Shown here piece by piece: positions 53,062 to 63,368 of a stretch of DNA of 64,000 nucleotides. Origin of the DNA: Pedobacter montanisoli (GTDB lineage: Bacteria > Bacteroidota > Bacteroidia > Sphingobacteriales > Sphingobacteriaceae); NCBI RefSeq assembly GCF_022809115.1, contig NZ_JALGBH010000002.1, positions 434,001 to 498,000 of the forward strand. The letters run 5' to 3'. A model generated the notes under the pieces. The model had not been told where the DNA came from. It searched no databases and saw only the letters and a list, made by a program, of their open reading frames with translations. The translations under genes and the position numbers were made by a program. Each line of letters opens with the position of its first letter. Positions within the stretch are counted from its first letter, which is position 1.

Positions 53062-56000
53062 ATGACAAGAAAAATTTTACTACTAGTGGTAATCTTGTTT
53101 TCTTCTGCAATAGCCTTTGCCCAAAGAACCATAACGGGCAAGGTTACAGATGCAGAAGACAAAATAGGATTACCAGGTGTTGGAGTTAAGGTTAAAGGCA
53201 CCAGTACTGCAACATCAACTAATCAGGATGGAAACTATTCTATTGTGGTGCCTTCAAATAATGCTGTTTTAGTATTTACATTTATTGGATACGAAACTAA
53301 AGAAGTTGCAGTTGGCGCACAAAATACAATTAATGCAACGTTGAGTACAAGCACCCAGACCTTAGAAGGTGTTGTGGTTACTGCATTAGGTATTAAACGT
53401 GCAGAGAAATCAATCGGTTATGCATTGCAAGTGGTAAAGGGTAATGACCTTACCATGACCGGCGATAATAATGCAATAGGTTCGCTGGCAGGAAAAGTTG
53501 CCGGAGCACAGGTAACAGGTTCTTCGGGCGCAAATCTTGGAGGAACACAAAAGATTAAGTTAAGAGGTATCAATTCGGTAACAGGAGGAGGTTCGCCTTT
53601 AATTGTGGTAGATGGCACTCCGTTTAACAATGGAAACTTTAGTGGTTCTGATGCAAATGGTGTGGATTTAGGAAACCTAGCTCAGGATATTAACCCTGAA
53701 GACATAGAAAGTGTAAGTGTTTTAAAAGGACCTGCTGCTTCAGCTTTATATGGATCCAGAGGTCAGTACGGTGCTATTTTATATACCACAAAGAAAGGTA
53801 CCAAGGGAAAAGTAAAGGTAGAATTTAACAGTTCTAATATGATTGAGAAAGTTGGAAACTTTCTGCCGCTTCAAAATATATACGGAGCAGGAGGAACCCA
53901 AACTTTTAATACATTCGGAGCTGCAACACCAATTGCAGGTCAAAAATATATTAATGATTACGATGAGAGCTGGGGACCCAAAATGGATGGAACTCCTGTA
54001 AGGATGTACTATTCTTTCTATCCGCAAGATCCAAGGTTTGGACAGCTTACACCATTTGTGCCTCAACCCAATAATATTAAAGATTTTTATGAAACAGGTT
54101 TTAATACCAATAATGGCATTACTGTTTCGGGAGGTAATGAAACAGCTACACTTAGGTTAAGTTATAACAATACTTATATTAAAGGTACTTACCCTAATAC
54201 CAATTTGAAAAGAAATAACTTGGGTTTAAGCTCAACCATAAAGATAACTTCTAAATTAACTGCTGGGGCAAATTTAAATTATGCCAATAATGACGGATTA
54301 AGACCTGTTCAGGGCTATCAGGGATCATTTACAGGAGCAACACAATGGTTTCAAAGAAATCTGGACATTAATGAGCTAAAAAACTATAAATATGCTGACG
54401 GAACCATAAAAAACTGGAATGTTAGCCCAAGTACAGCTGCTGCAACAGCAGGTATTATCTTGAATAATAAACCATCAGATTGGAATAACCCGTATTTTGA
54501 TGCTTATGAAAATCTTAATAGAGATAACAGGGATCGTTTTTTTGGAGATATCAATTTGAGCTATCAGGTCTATAGTGATTTAAAGCTTTCGGGTTTTGTA
54601 CGTTCAGATATGTATGTGCAGCGCTTAAGAAACTATACGGCTTTAGGTGGACGTTCTTTAGACGGGTATTTTGAAGGAAAATACCAGAATACAGAGAATA
54701 ATTATGAGTTTTTAGCACAATATAATAAGACCATAAATGATTTTTCTGTGAATGTAAATGTCGGAGCTAACTTGCTTACACAAGAGTATTCTTCGCTTTC
54801 TCAAGCAACTGTTGGAGGTTTGTCAAGTCCAGGCTTTTATAATATTGCAGCTTCTATTGACAGACCAAGTGTAAGTAATTACCTGAGAAAAAAGCAGGTT
54901 AGAAGTATGTACGCAATGGCATCTTTAGGTTATAAGGATATTTATTTTATTGATGCTTCAATAAGGAACGATGTTTCTTCAGCTTTGCCTAAAAACAATA
55001 ACTCTTACTTTTATCCTTCTGTATCCGGAAGTATAGTATTTAGCGAATTGTTAAAATGGAAAGCATTGAGTTTTGGTAAATTAAGAGCTTCTTATGCTAT
55101 TGCCGGATCTGATTTAGCAGCTTATGATATCTACCCGATTTTTGTTGCAGGAGCTGTATATGCTGATGGAACCAATACCATCAATACAATGACACTTCCA
55201 AGCACTTTAAGAAATCCTAACATTGAACCATCTTATGCAAATTCATTTGAAATAGGAACTGAACTGAAGTTTCTTAATAACAGATTAGGCATGGATGTAA
55301 CTTATTACAATCAGCTTAATAAAAATCAGATTATCAACTTAACGGTATCTCCGGCAAGTGGATACAGCTCTACCGTTATTAATGCAGGTAAAATCAGAAA
55401 TAAAGGTATTGAGTTATCTATAAATGGCTCTCCTGTAAAAACCAGTTCTTTTGAATGGAATTCTTCATTAAACTTTGCAAGAAATACCAGTATGATAGAA
55501 GAATTGCATAAAGATGTGAAGTCATTAACACTAGGAAGTAATACCTATTCTTCGCAAACTGTTTATTTATATGCCAGAGAAAAAGAAGCTTTTGGTACTT
55601 TAATAGGCCCTGGTTATGCAAGAGATCAAGCTACAGGTAAATTGTTATTAGATGCTTCTGATTTACCAACACAAAAGCTGAATACCAATTTTGGCTCAGT
55701 TTTACCAAAATTTACAGGAGGTTTTAGAAATACTTTCAGATACGGTAATTTTGATTTGGGTGCAATGATCGACTTTCAGAAAGGCGGACAATTTTTTAGC
55801 TGGACACAAATGTTAGCTGTTAAATCTGGTCAGGCTGATATTACAGCTGCTTTAAATGACAAGGGCGTAAATGTACGTGAACCTTTAGCAAATGGCGGAG
55901 GGGTAAAAGTTAGCGGTATTTATGCTCCGGGAACTAAAAAAATAATTGGAGGTGTTTCAACTGATGTAAGCGGTCAGGCATTTGATGGTTATGTAGATGC

Positions 56001-56307
56001 AAAGGCTTATTACAGAACTTCTTTAGGAACCAGAATATATGAAGAGTGGTTATATGATGCTTCTTATATTAAATTGAGAGAAGTATCATTAGGTTATAGC
56101 TTTAATCAGAAATTATTAGCAAAAACACCTTTTACCAAATTAAAAATATCTGCTATTGCCCGTAATCCATTAATGATCTGGCAAAAAGCACCTAAGGGAC
56201 TTGATCCTTCTGAGCTATCAGCTGGAAGTGCAAATGTTAGCTGGATTGAAAAAGGTGAATTACAAACTGTACGATCATTTGGATTAAATCTGAGTGTAAC
56301 TTTCTAA
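53062..56307 (+). CDS. SusC/RagA-type TonB-linked outer membrane protein
   Basis: 1081 residues. Signal peptide (about 1-20, AIAFAQR); CarboxypepD-regulatory-like domain (about 22-110, RTITGKVTDAEDKIGLPGVGVKV); plug domain (about 115-250, VVVTALGIKRAEKSIGYALQ) then a 22-strand barrel ending in LNLSVTF. There is no N-terminal STN signalling domain, so it does not itself drive an anti-sigma. It imports oligomers bound by the partner SusD. Near peptidase genes, so a peptide cargo (RagAB-like) is a reasonable guess. Confidence 0.95.
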   Translation: MTRKILLLVVILFSSAIAFAQRTITGKVTDAEDKIGLPGVGVKVKGTSTATSTNQDGNYSIVVPSNNAVLVFTFIGYETKEVAVGAQNTINATLSTSTQTLEGVVVTALGIKRAEKSIGYALQVVKGNDLTMTGDNNAIGSLAGKVAGAQVTGSSGANLGGTQKIKLRGINSVTGGGSPLIVVDGTPFNNGNFSGSDANGVDLGNLAQDINPEDIESVSVLKGPAASALYGSRGQYGAILYTTKKGTKGKVKVEFNSSNMIEKVGNFLPLQNIYGAGGTQTFNTFGAATPIAGQKYINDYDESWGPKMDGTPVRMYYSFYPQDPRFGQLTPFVPQPNNIKDFYETGFNTNNGITVSGGNETATLRLSYNNTYIKGTYPNTNLKRNNLGLSSTIKITSKLTAGANLNYANNDGLRPVQGYQGSFTGATQWFQRNLDINELKNYKYADGTIKNWNVSPSTAAATAGIILNNKPSDWNNPYFDAYENLNRDNRDRFFGDINLSYQVYSDLKLSGFVRSDMYVQRLRNYTALGGRSLDGYFEGKYQNTENNYEFLAQYNKTINDFSVNVNVGANLLTQEYSSLSQATVGGLSSPGFYNIAASIDRPSVSNYLRKKQVRSMYAMASLGYKDIYFIDASIRNDVSSALPKNNNSYFYPSVSGSIVFSELLKWKALSFGKLRASYAIAGSDLAAYDIYPIFVAGAVYADGTNTINTMTLPSTLRNPNIEPSYANSFEIGTELKFLNNRLGMDVTYYNQLNKNQIINLTVSPASGYSSTVINAGKIRNKGIELSINGSPVKTSSFEWNSSLNFARNTSMIEELHKDVKSLTLGSNTYSSQTVYLYAREKEAFGTLIGPGYARDQATGKLLLDASDLPTQKLNTNFGSVLPKFTGGFRNTFRYGNFDLGAMIDFQKGGQFFSWTQMLAVKSGQADITAALNDKGVNVREPLANGGGVKVSGIYAPGTKKIIGGVSTDVSGQAFDGYVDAKAYYRTSLGTRIYEEWLYDASYIKLREVSLGYSFNQKLLAKTPFTKLKISAIARNPLMIWQKAPKGLDPSELSAGSANVSWIEKGELQTVRSFGLNLSVTF

Positions 56308-56317
56308 AAATAACAAC

Positions 56318-57751
56318 ATGAAAAAATATTTAAAAATATCATATTCATTATTATTAGGGACGGCGGCATTATGGTCAAGCTGTACTAAATTTGATGAAAA
56401 CTTAAACAAAGATCCTAATAACCCAAGTAAGGCATCGGGTACACAACTAATTGCTAACTCTGAATTTTATCTGCCAGGTATTAGTTCTAGCGCATACGGA
56501 GTACATTATCCTCAATATTTGTCGCTAACGTTATATCCTGATAATGCGAGATACGTTACAACTAACTTTTCTTTTTCTACATGGTACACCGGACCATTAA
56601 ATAATCTGGAAACAGCAATTAATTCTACATTGAATGCAAATGAAGGTCCTGTACAAAACCAGTTGGCGGTAGCTAAGATTCTGAAAGCCTATTTCATTTG
56701 GCATGTTACAGACAGATGGGGAGATGTGCCTTTTACCGAAGCTTTGAAAGGAGATAACAATTATGTGCCTAAATATGATAAGCAACAGGATATCTACAAT
56801 GCTATGTTTAAGTTATTAGATGAAGCAAATGCTTTAATTACGGTAACTACAGCCGCAGGAAATATTAAAAATGATATCATATATAAAGGAGATATGGCCA
56901 AATGGAAAAAACTGGGAAATACCATACATATGTTAATGGCTTTGAGGTTATCTAAAGTAGATCCTACTAAAGGTAAAGATGAGTTTAATAAAGCACTGAC
57001 CAATGGCATTATGACCTCAAACTCAGATAATCTTTCCTATCCTCATTTAGCACAAACAGATCATCAGAATTTCTGGTACAATTCATTTACAGTATTGGGA
57101 AGAAATTGGTATGCTGTAAGTAAACCTGTGGTAGATTATATGAAACCATTAAATGATCCACGTTTACCCATTTTTGCAAACAAATCGACGAATACCAATG
57201 ATTATGTAGGTTTAGATTACGGTCTGGCTACAGAAGTAGTTCCAGGAAATTATTCTCTTTTAGGTTCTGCAATTCGTCAGCAAAACTCACCTGTTTATCT
57301 GGTAACTTATGCACAGGCTTTATTTGCGTTGGCAGAAGCGGCTAAGATCAATTGGATTGCTGGAGGTGATGCAGTTGCTGAAACCAATTACAATAATGCA
57401 ATTACTCAATCAATAAGTCAATGGACAGGAAGTACAACTGGTGCAGCAAATTATTTACTACAACCAGCAGTAGCTTACTCGCCACTAAATGCACTTGAAA
57501 AAATTGGAAATCAAAGATGGATTCATTTATTTATGCACGGTTATGAAGGTTGGGCAGAGTGGAGAAGAACCGGTTATCCAAACTTTTTAGTGGCCGCTCC
57601 TGGAGCTAACAATAATTTAATTCCGAGAAGAGAAGGCTATCCAACAAACGAGCCACAGATCAATAAAGCGAGTTATGATGCTGCGGTTGCTGCTTTTCCT
57701 TATGGAGGAACAGATGGCCTGAATGCCAGAGTATGGTGGGATAAACCATAA
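56318..57751 (+). CDS. SusD/RagB-type lipoprotein
   Basis: 477-residue surface lipoprotein, lipobox WSSC (C22). All-helical, TPR-like SusD fold: LYPDNARYVTTNFSF, VAKILKAYFIWHVTDRWGDVPFTEALKG (about 113-142) and the C-terminal RWIHLFMHGYEGWAEWRRTGYP (about 401-422), a SusD-like type 2 hallmark. Forms the lid of the SusC barrel and captures substrate. 10 bases after susC, so same operon. Confidence 0.95.
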   Translation: MKKYLKISYSLLLGTAALWSSCTKFDENLNKDPNNPSKASGTQLIANSEFYLPGISSSAYGVHYPQYLSLTLYPDNARYVTTNFSFSTWYTGPLNNLETAINSTLNANEGPVQNQLAVAKILKAYFIWHVTDRWGDVPFTEALKGDNNYVPKYDKQQDIYNAMFKLLDEANALITVTTAAGNIKNDIIYKGDMAKWKKLGNTIHMLMALRLSKVDPTKGKDEFNKALTNGIMTSNSDNLSYPHLAQTDHQNFWYNSFTVLGRNWYAVSKPVVDYMKPLNDPRLPIFANKSTNTNDYVGLDYGLATEVVPGNYSLLGSAIRQQNSPVYLVTYAQALFALAEAAKINWIAGGDAVAETNYNNAITQSISQWTGSTTGAANYLLQPAVAYSPLNALEKIGNQRWIHLFMHGYEGWAEWRRTGYPNFLVAAPGANNNLIPRREGYPTNEPQINKASYDAAVAAFPYGGTDGLNARVWWDKP

Positions 57752-57764
57752 ACTGATACCAAAT

Positions 57765-57795
57765 AAAAAAGCCGCTTAATAAAAGCGGCTTTTTT
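57765..57795. terminator. Bidirectional terminator after susD
   Basis: AAAAAAGCCGCTT-aataa-AAGCGGCTTTTTT, 13-bp stem with T-tracts both ways, between susD and the convergent SpmA-SpmB-type gene. Confidence 0.96.
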
Positions 57796-57813
57796 ATTTA
57801 TAAATATTTCTTT

Positions 57814-59085
57814 TTATCCAAAAAACAGATAGGCTAAGCCAATGGCGGTACATACACCCGCTAAATCTGCCAATAACATGGTGCCAACGGCGTAACGGGT
57901 ATTTTTAACAGAAACAGAGCCAAAATAAACTGCAATTACATAGAAAGTGGTATCGGCAGCACCTTGAAAAACACCCGATAATTTACTGGCAAATGAATCA
58001 GGACCATAAGCTGTCATGGTATCAACCATCATTCCACGGGCACCACCACCACTTAAAGGGCGTATCAATGCGGTTGGTAATGCTTCTACAAAGCGGGTAT
58101 CGGCTCCAAAAAAGGTAAAGAAGTTCTTAATGCCCAAAATAACCACATCAAATGTTCCGCTTGTGCGTAACATGCTAATGGCTACCAGCATGCCTACTAA
58201 GTATGGGATAATTTTTACTGCAGTTTCAAAACCACCTTTAGCACCTTCAACAAAAGCATCAAAAACATCTATCTTTTTATAAACGCCACCTAATAAAATA
58301 ACCAGAACAATAAATAAAATCACGCCACTGCTCAACGTTCCCGAAAATGAAGCTATATCCTTTGAGTTTAATGTAGTGATGTACCAAACAAGTAAACCTA
58401 TAATGGCACTAATACCTAAAACCCAACCTAAAATAACAGGTTGAAAAATATTGATTCTTTGTTTAAAAGAAACAATTAACATGGCTGTAAGTGTACCCAC
58501 AAAAGTTACGATTAAACAAGGAATAAAAATATCGGTAGGGTCTGATGCATTGGATGATGCCCTTAAAGCAATCACACTCACAGGAATTAAACTTAATCCG
58601 GCAGCGTGTAAACACAAAAACATAATTTGAGAATTACTCGCTGTTTCTTTATTGGGGTTAAGTTCCTGTAAGCTTTCCATGGCTTTAAGACCAAAAGGAG
58701 TTGCCGCATTATCCAATCCCAATAAATTGGCAGAAAAGTTCATGACCATATGCCCTGTGGCCGGATGCCCTTTAGGAATTTCAGGGAATAACTTAGAAAA
58801 GAACGGACCAACTATTTTAGATAATAAACGAATGCCGCCTGCTTTTTCTGCAATGCTCATTAAGCCCATGAAAAAAGCTAAAACACCAATTAGTTTCAAA
58901 CACATTTCTACTGCATTCCAACAAGTTTGTATTACGCCATCAACCTTGGTTAAATTGGTAGGATCATCGGCTTTACCGATTACCATCCAGCTAAAAATTT
59001 CTGTCTGATCTAAAAAAAAGCATTTAATACAGGCTACTACAATAGCCACAATAATAAATGCCGACCAAATTCTGCTTAATGCCAT
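57814..59085 (-). CDS. Fused SpmA-SpmB-type nucleoside-recognition membrane protein
   Basis: 423 residues, about ten helices in two gate/nucleoside-recognition domains: an SpmA-like half (GHMVMNFSANLLGLDNAATPFGLKAM, about 108-133) and an SpmB-like half (IKIIPYLVGMLVAISMLRTSGTFD, ALIRPLSGGGARGMMVDTM, about 340-370). In Bacillus spmA and spmB are separate and act in spore maturation; this non-spore-former has them fused, so the role must be different, possibly solute transport. 40 bases after the M14 gene, same strand. Confidence 0.88.
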   Translation of the reverse strand: MALSRIWSAFIIVAIVVACIKCFFLDQTEIFSWMVIGKADDPTNLTKVDGVIQTCWNAVEMCLKLIGVLAFFMGLMSIAEKAGGIRLLSKIVGPFFSKLFPEIPKGHPATGHMVMNFSANLLGLDNAATPFGLKAMESLQELNPNKETASNSQIMFLCLHAAGLSLIPVSVIALRASSNASDPTDIFIPCLIVTFVGTLTAMLIVSFKQRINIFQPVILGWVLGISAIIGLLVWYITTLNSKDIASFSGTLSSGVILFIVLVILLGGVYKKIDVFDAFVEGAKGGFETAVKIIPYLVGMLVAISMLRTSGTFDVVILGIKNFFTFFGADTRFVEALPTALIRPLSGGGARGMMVDTMTAYGPDSFASKLSGVFQGAADTTFYVIAVYFGSVSVKNTRYAVGTMLLADLAGVCTAIGLAYLFFG

Positions 59086-59125
59086 TTGTTTGTTTTATTT
59101 GTTTAAATCCCTTAAAAGAAGTTTA

Positions 59126-60280
59126 TTACTGCAATTTACCATCCGAAAACGATAAAATTAAATTTTGGTTGTTATATAATTTGAACGAGGCATTCTGATT
59201 AAAAATAATATCTCCTTCAATGAATTGATTTTCTGTGTGATAAACGGTGTAAGCATCGCAATAAGAAAGATCACCAATATCTTCTATAAAATAGGTTTTT
59301 TCAGTGCTCAAGCCATCTGTATAAGGTTTTTCTTCGTAGTTGATGCCTATATCGGTTTTAATTCCGTTTACTGTAATGCTTTTGATGAGGATATGAAAAA
59401 TCTGTTTGTTGTTTTTAGGGATGCTGAAATAGGAATCTATATTTTGATTGACATAAGTCTTTGAAGCAATCGACATTAATCCTATAAGGATTGAAGCGAA
59501 ATAGAACGATCTGATTTCCTGTTTTTCAAAATCATCTTGGTAACCACCAGCCTCAATCAATATTGTAGAAGTACCCTTTTTCTGAAAGTTATCACCAAAA
59601 GCACGGGGCTCGAACTCATCGTCAAACAAGCTGATCTGCTGCGGTAAAACCTGATTTAAATGTTTAAACATTTCTGCAATTACCAACATGGCATTTTTGC
59701 GGTTATCATTTATACTTAATGTAGCGTTATAAGCAGGAGCGAGGTAAGATAGCGTAGCCGGTTTTAGCGAACCGTTTACACTCCATAAAGTATTTTGATC
59801 ATGTAAATTGAAGCCAAAATGTGGTTCAAAATTATCGCGGCATTGCTTTAAAATTTTTGCCTCTGGTGTAAGGGCTTGAAGGTAATCGCGGTTAATATCT
59901 ATTTGCTGGGCATTCCTTCTGGTAAACATAGCGGCTCCATCGGGGTTTACCATTGGCATAAACAGTAAAGTACAATTTTGAGCAAGCAGTTTTATACTTT
60001 CATGGTCGCTCTGCAAAAAATTGAACAAGTCAAATAAAGCCATTGTGCCTGTAGCCTCATCGCCATGCATTTGGCTCCAGAGCATAACTTTTACAGGACC
60101 GTTTCCCCATTGTATGGTGTAAATGCTTAAACCCTTAACAGATCTACCTGTTTCTTTAATTTTAAACGTATCAGGCAGTTTTTTGATAAGGGCGGTAACA
60201 TCTTCATGTTTAAAAAAGCGGTTGTTTAATTTGGCTTCTTTAAAAGAGGAGTGAAGAGAGAGAATATCTTTAATATGCAT
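59126..60280 (-). CDS. M14 family zinc carboxypeptidase
   Basis: 384 residues, no signal peptide, so probably cytosolic. Zinc ligands HGDE (H72, E75) and H of NLHDQN (about 158); catalytic Glu in LIEAGGY (about 242); substrate-binding RRNAQQIDINRDY (about 121-133) includes the Arg that holds the C-terminus. Trims peptides from the C-terminus or splits D,L-cell-wall peptides. Between the S9 peptidase and the SpmAB-type gene. Confidence 0.88.
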   Translation of the reverse strand: MHIKDILSLHSSFKEAKLNNRFFKHEDVTALIKKLPDTFKIKETGRSVKGLSIYTIQWGNGPVKVMLWSQMHGDEATGTMALFDLFNFLQSDHESIKLLAQNCTLLFMPMVNPDGAAMFTRRNAQQIDINRDYLQALTPEAKILKQCRDNFEPHFGFNLHDQNTLWSVNGSLKPATLSYLAPAYNATLSINDNRKNAMLVIAEMFKHLNQVLPQQISLFDDEFEPRAFGDNFQKKGTSTILIEAGGYQDDFEKQEIRSFYFASILIGLMSIASKTYVNQNIDSYFSIPKNNKQIFHILIKSITVNGIKTDIGINYEEKPYTDGLSTEKTYFIEDIGDLSYCDAYTVYHTENQFIEGDIIFNQNASFKLYNNQNLILSFSDGKLQ

Positions 60281-60301
60281 AGCTAATACAAGGTGTCTAA
60301 A

Positions 60302-60344
60302 TAAAAAAAGTGAGAAATCTGAAAATGATAAACAGATTTCTCAC
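60302..60344 (-). terminator. Terminator of the S9 peptidase gene
   Basis: Minus strand GTGAGAAATCTG stem (12 bp, perfect) then TTTTTTT, 31 bases past the stop at 60375. It separates the S9 gene from the M14 gene. Confidence 0.9.
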
Positions 60345-60374
60345 TAGGTTAGATTTTAAACTTTTTTATAATGT

Positions 60375-63158
60375 TTATGGTTTTTCATCAGTAAGCCCAA
60401 AGCCCCAGTTTTTACCTTTTTCGGTTGCAGGAATACCTTTAACCATCCATTCAGGTGCTTTAGCTCCTTTTAAATAATAGTCAAAGAACTGCTGTTCACG
60501 TATCTGGATATCTTTTCTGTTTTGACGTTGAACCAGGTTATGCGCTTCGTTGTTATAGTTTAATAACCAAACTGGTTTGCCCAAACGTCTTAAACCTGTA
60601 AACATTTCTATACCTTGGTACCATGGCACGGCTCCATCGGCATCATTTGCCATTACCACTACCGGGGTATTGACTTTAGGAAAGTTGAATAAAGGAGAAT
60701 TCTCTATGTACAACTCAGGTTTTTCCCATAAAGTAGCACCTATACGACTTTGGGTTTTTTCGTATTGGAACTGACGGTTCATACCACTTTCCCAACGTAT
60801 ACCACCATAAGCCGATGTCATGTTTACCACAGGAGCACCTGCCCATGCAGCAGCGTACATATTGGTAGCTGTAATTAAATGCGCTACCTGATAACCACCC
60901 CAGCTTTGTCCCTGAATACCAATTTTGCTGCCATCAACCCAGGCATTCTTTTTCAGGTATTCAACTCCAGAATTGATAAACTCTTCAGCAGATTTACCCG
61001 GATGACCAGTTTCGTAGCTAATATCAGGCGTAAATACTAAATATCCGTTACTAACAAAAAATGGAATATTTAAACGTGAAGGTGTAGGTGCAGGAGCCTG
61101 ATAAGTATATAATCCGTCTGAAAGTTTTTCATAGAAATAAACGATCATAGGGTATTTCTTATTCGGGTCAAAATTCTCTGGTTTATATAAGATACCTTCA
61201 GATTTATAACCTTTTGGTGTAGTCCATTTTACAAGTTCTGTTGTACCCCAAACATAATTGGCTTGCTGTAAATTGGTATTACTTAATTTTACTGCTGTTT
61301 TCAGGTCTTTTGAAACATAAACATCAGGCGACTGGATATAACTACCTTTATCGTAAATATAATAAACCGCATCACGAGCTTTGGTTATGAAAGAGAATTT
61401 GGCTTTATCCATTACCAAAAGTTCAGGAAGCTTGTTATCGTTAATGTTTTTGGTATAAAAACCATCTTCTTTAGTAGCATTGTTAAATGTACTTAACAAT
61501 AAAGTTTCATTTCGTTTAAAGAAGCGTGCCTCTGTATCGGTTCTTTGTACCCTGAAAGTAAGATTATTTGAACGACCAAAACCAATGGTAATATTTTTAG
61601 GTTTGTCTTTTCCATCAGGAGAGAAGGCCCAGATATCGTATTTGTCATAAATAAGAACACTTTTGTCTTCTTCAGTCCAACCAGCTAATCCGTATGAGTT
61701 GGCATAATCTGGAACGTCGTTTTCTTCATCAGCAAATTTTACATTAAGATTTGCAGTTAAAGAAGTGATTTTGCCAGTTGCTACCTGATAAGTGTACCAG
61801 TTTCCGTCAACTTTGTTAAAATACAGGATGTAATTTCCGTTTGGAGATGCCATTGCATTTCCTTGTAGCTTTTCGATTATTTTTTTGCGGCTTCCTGTTT
61901 TTACATCAACCAGATAATAATCACGTAGGGTGCTTCCTGTCCATTGAGAAGCAACACGGTTACCATAATCTGTAGATGCCAGCACATAAGATTGGTTACC
62001 TTCGTTTACCTGTGATGCATCAGGTAATTTCTCATCGGTAAGCGGAATAACTTTAGCATCAGCGCTGTAAACGTTAATTACAGAAAGGAAATTCTTCTTT
62101 AAATCCCTATCTACATTCTTTAACTGAACGGTTTGTAAATAATCATCTTTATAACCCCAAATATCAAGCTTGGCATGCTCAAAATCTACTAAAGTTGTGT
62201 CTTTAGGTTTTTTCTCAGGCGCAATGCCAAAGAAAAGTTTGCTTCCATCTTTGCTGAAATTTAAACGTGCATCGCCGCTCACTACAAAATTTGCTGGCAT
62301 ACCATCGGCCTCTTTGTCAATTAACACTTGTGCCGTGTCTAAATTGATAGAGGTAAAGTAAATGCTATAGTCTTTAATCTCGTCTTTTTCAGGACTGGTT
62401 TCGCCTAAAAAAGCAAGATGTTCGTCTTCGTCATCAAATACAAAGGTTTTGTAATTGCCTTTGGTTTTTACGAGGGTTTTTAAAGTGCCTTTTTCTGTAT
62501 TTAATAAGAATACACCTGTTTTGGCATCTTTATCTTTTTTAGAACCCGAAGCTGTGAATGCCAATAGTTTGCCATCTTTACTGAATTTGTAATCCGTAAC
62601 ATATTTATAGGTGGTTTCTATTCCGGTTGTCAGGTTTTTTACAATGAAATCAGTTCCTTCTTTAGAAGAAGCAGCTGCATTGGCTTTTTTTGAAGTATCA
62701 AGAGGTTTTTCGAGTAAGTAAGCTATTATTGAAGCACCTTTATCAGGAAATGCAAAAGATTTTACTCTCGGAATTTTTGTAACGGCTAATGTGGTAAGAT
62801 TTACAATGCCTAAAGTGTCTTTCTGTTGCTCTTCCGGTTTTTTCTTTTTGATTTTTTCTAGACGTGTATCTTTAAAAAATGGCTTGATTAAAAATGCAGA
62901 GAACTTTGAATCGTTAGAAAAACTATTGCCCGCACCACGGTTGATTTTTAATTTTCTGGCCGACAGCGTTTCATTAAAATACAGATCTCCATCTCCTTCT
63001 TGGGGTACAATCATATAGCTGGCCCATACACCATTGTTTGAAATCTGTTTACTGGCAATGCTTTGCCAACCGTCATAAACCGAATGGTCTAAAGGTTTTT
63101 TCTGCGCAAAAACCACAGAGGTTAGCAATGCAAAGAATAGGGTGAGTTTCTTTTGCAT
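60375..63158 (-). CDS. S9 family prolyl oligopeptidase/dipeptidyl peptidase
   Basis: 927 residues with signal peptide (about 1-18, SVVFAQK), so periplasmic or surface. N-terminal beta-propeller (about 40-640), C-terminal alpha/beta hydrolase with nucleophile Ser in GQSWGGYQ (about 751), Asp in NDADGAVPW (about 839) and His in NEAHN (about 871). DPP4/acylaminoacyl-like, removing dipeptides or cutting after Pro. Longer than typical DPP4 (about 770) because of an extended propeller. Confidence 0.9.
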   Translation of the reverse strand: MQKKLTLFFALLTSVVFAQKKPLDHSVYDGWQSIASKQISNNGVWASYMIVPQEGDGDLYFNETLSARKLKINRGAGNSFSNDSKFSAFLIKPFFKDTRLEKIKKKKPEEQQKDTLGIVNLTTLAVTKIPRVKSFAFPDKGASIIAYLLEKPLDTSKKANAAASSKEGTDFIVKNLTTGIETTYKYVTDYKFSKDGKLLAFTASGSKKDKDAKTGVFLLNTEKGTLKTLVKTKGNYKTFVFDDEDEHLAFLGETSPEKDEIKDYSIYFTSINLDTAQVLIDKEADGMPANFVVSGDARLNFSKDGSKLFFGIAPEKKPKDTTLVDFEHAKLDIWGYKDDYLQTVQLKNVDRDLKKNFLSVINVYSADAKVIPLTDEKLPDASQVNEGNQSYVLASTDYGNRVASQWTGSTLRDYYLVDVKTGSRKKIIEKLQGNAMASPNGNYILYFNKVDGNWYTYQVATGKITSLTANLNVKFADEENDVPDYANSYGLAGWTEEDKSVLIYDKYDIWAFSPDGKDKPKNITIGFGRSNNLTFRVQRTDTEARFFKRNETLLLSTFNNATKEDGFYTKNINDNKLPELLVMDKAKFSFITKARDAVYYIYDKGSYIQSPDVYVSKDLKTAVKLSNTNLQQANYVWGTTELVKWTTPKGYKSEGILYKPENFDPNKKYPMIVYFYEKLSDGLYTYQAPAPTPSRLNIPFFVSNGYLVFTPDISYETGHPGKSAEEFINSGVEYLKKNAWVDGSKIGIQGQSWGGYQVAHLITATNMYAAAWAGAPVVNMTSAYGGIRWESGMNRQFQYEKTQSRIGATLWEKPELYIENSPLFNFPKVNTPVVVMANDADGAVPWYQGIEMFTGLRRLGKPVWLLNYNNEAHNLVQRQNRKDIQIREQQFFDYYLKGAKAPEWMVKGIPATEKGKNWGFGLTDEKP

Positions 63159-63337
63159 GTTAAATTTTGAATAAGTTTATTTTTAGCGGGTTTAATTTAA
63201 CTTAAAAAAAGTAAAATATTAAGTATTCAGGCCATTATCAATCAAATTTTACAAATGAAACCTGATATTGAAAGATTTCTTAAGGTTGAATTTAGCTGAG
63301 CGGAAAGATTTTTCTGGATTGATACATCCCTTAAAAC

Positions 63338-63364
63338 AAAAAAGCATCCGGTTAAGGATGCTTT
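63338..63364 (-). terminator. Terminator of yidC
   Basis: Minus strand AAAGCATCC-loop-GGATGCTTT then TTTG, just after the yidC stop at 63369. Confidence 0.88.
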
Positions 63365-63368
63365 CAGT

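Noticed and set aside
57814..59085. Sporulation role for the SpmA-SpmB-type protein
   Set aside because: Other features are typical of a non-sporulating Bacteroidota; no sporulation genes in the window. The family name is historical.
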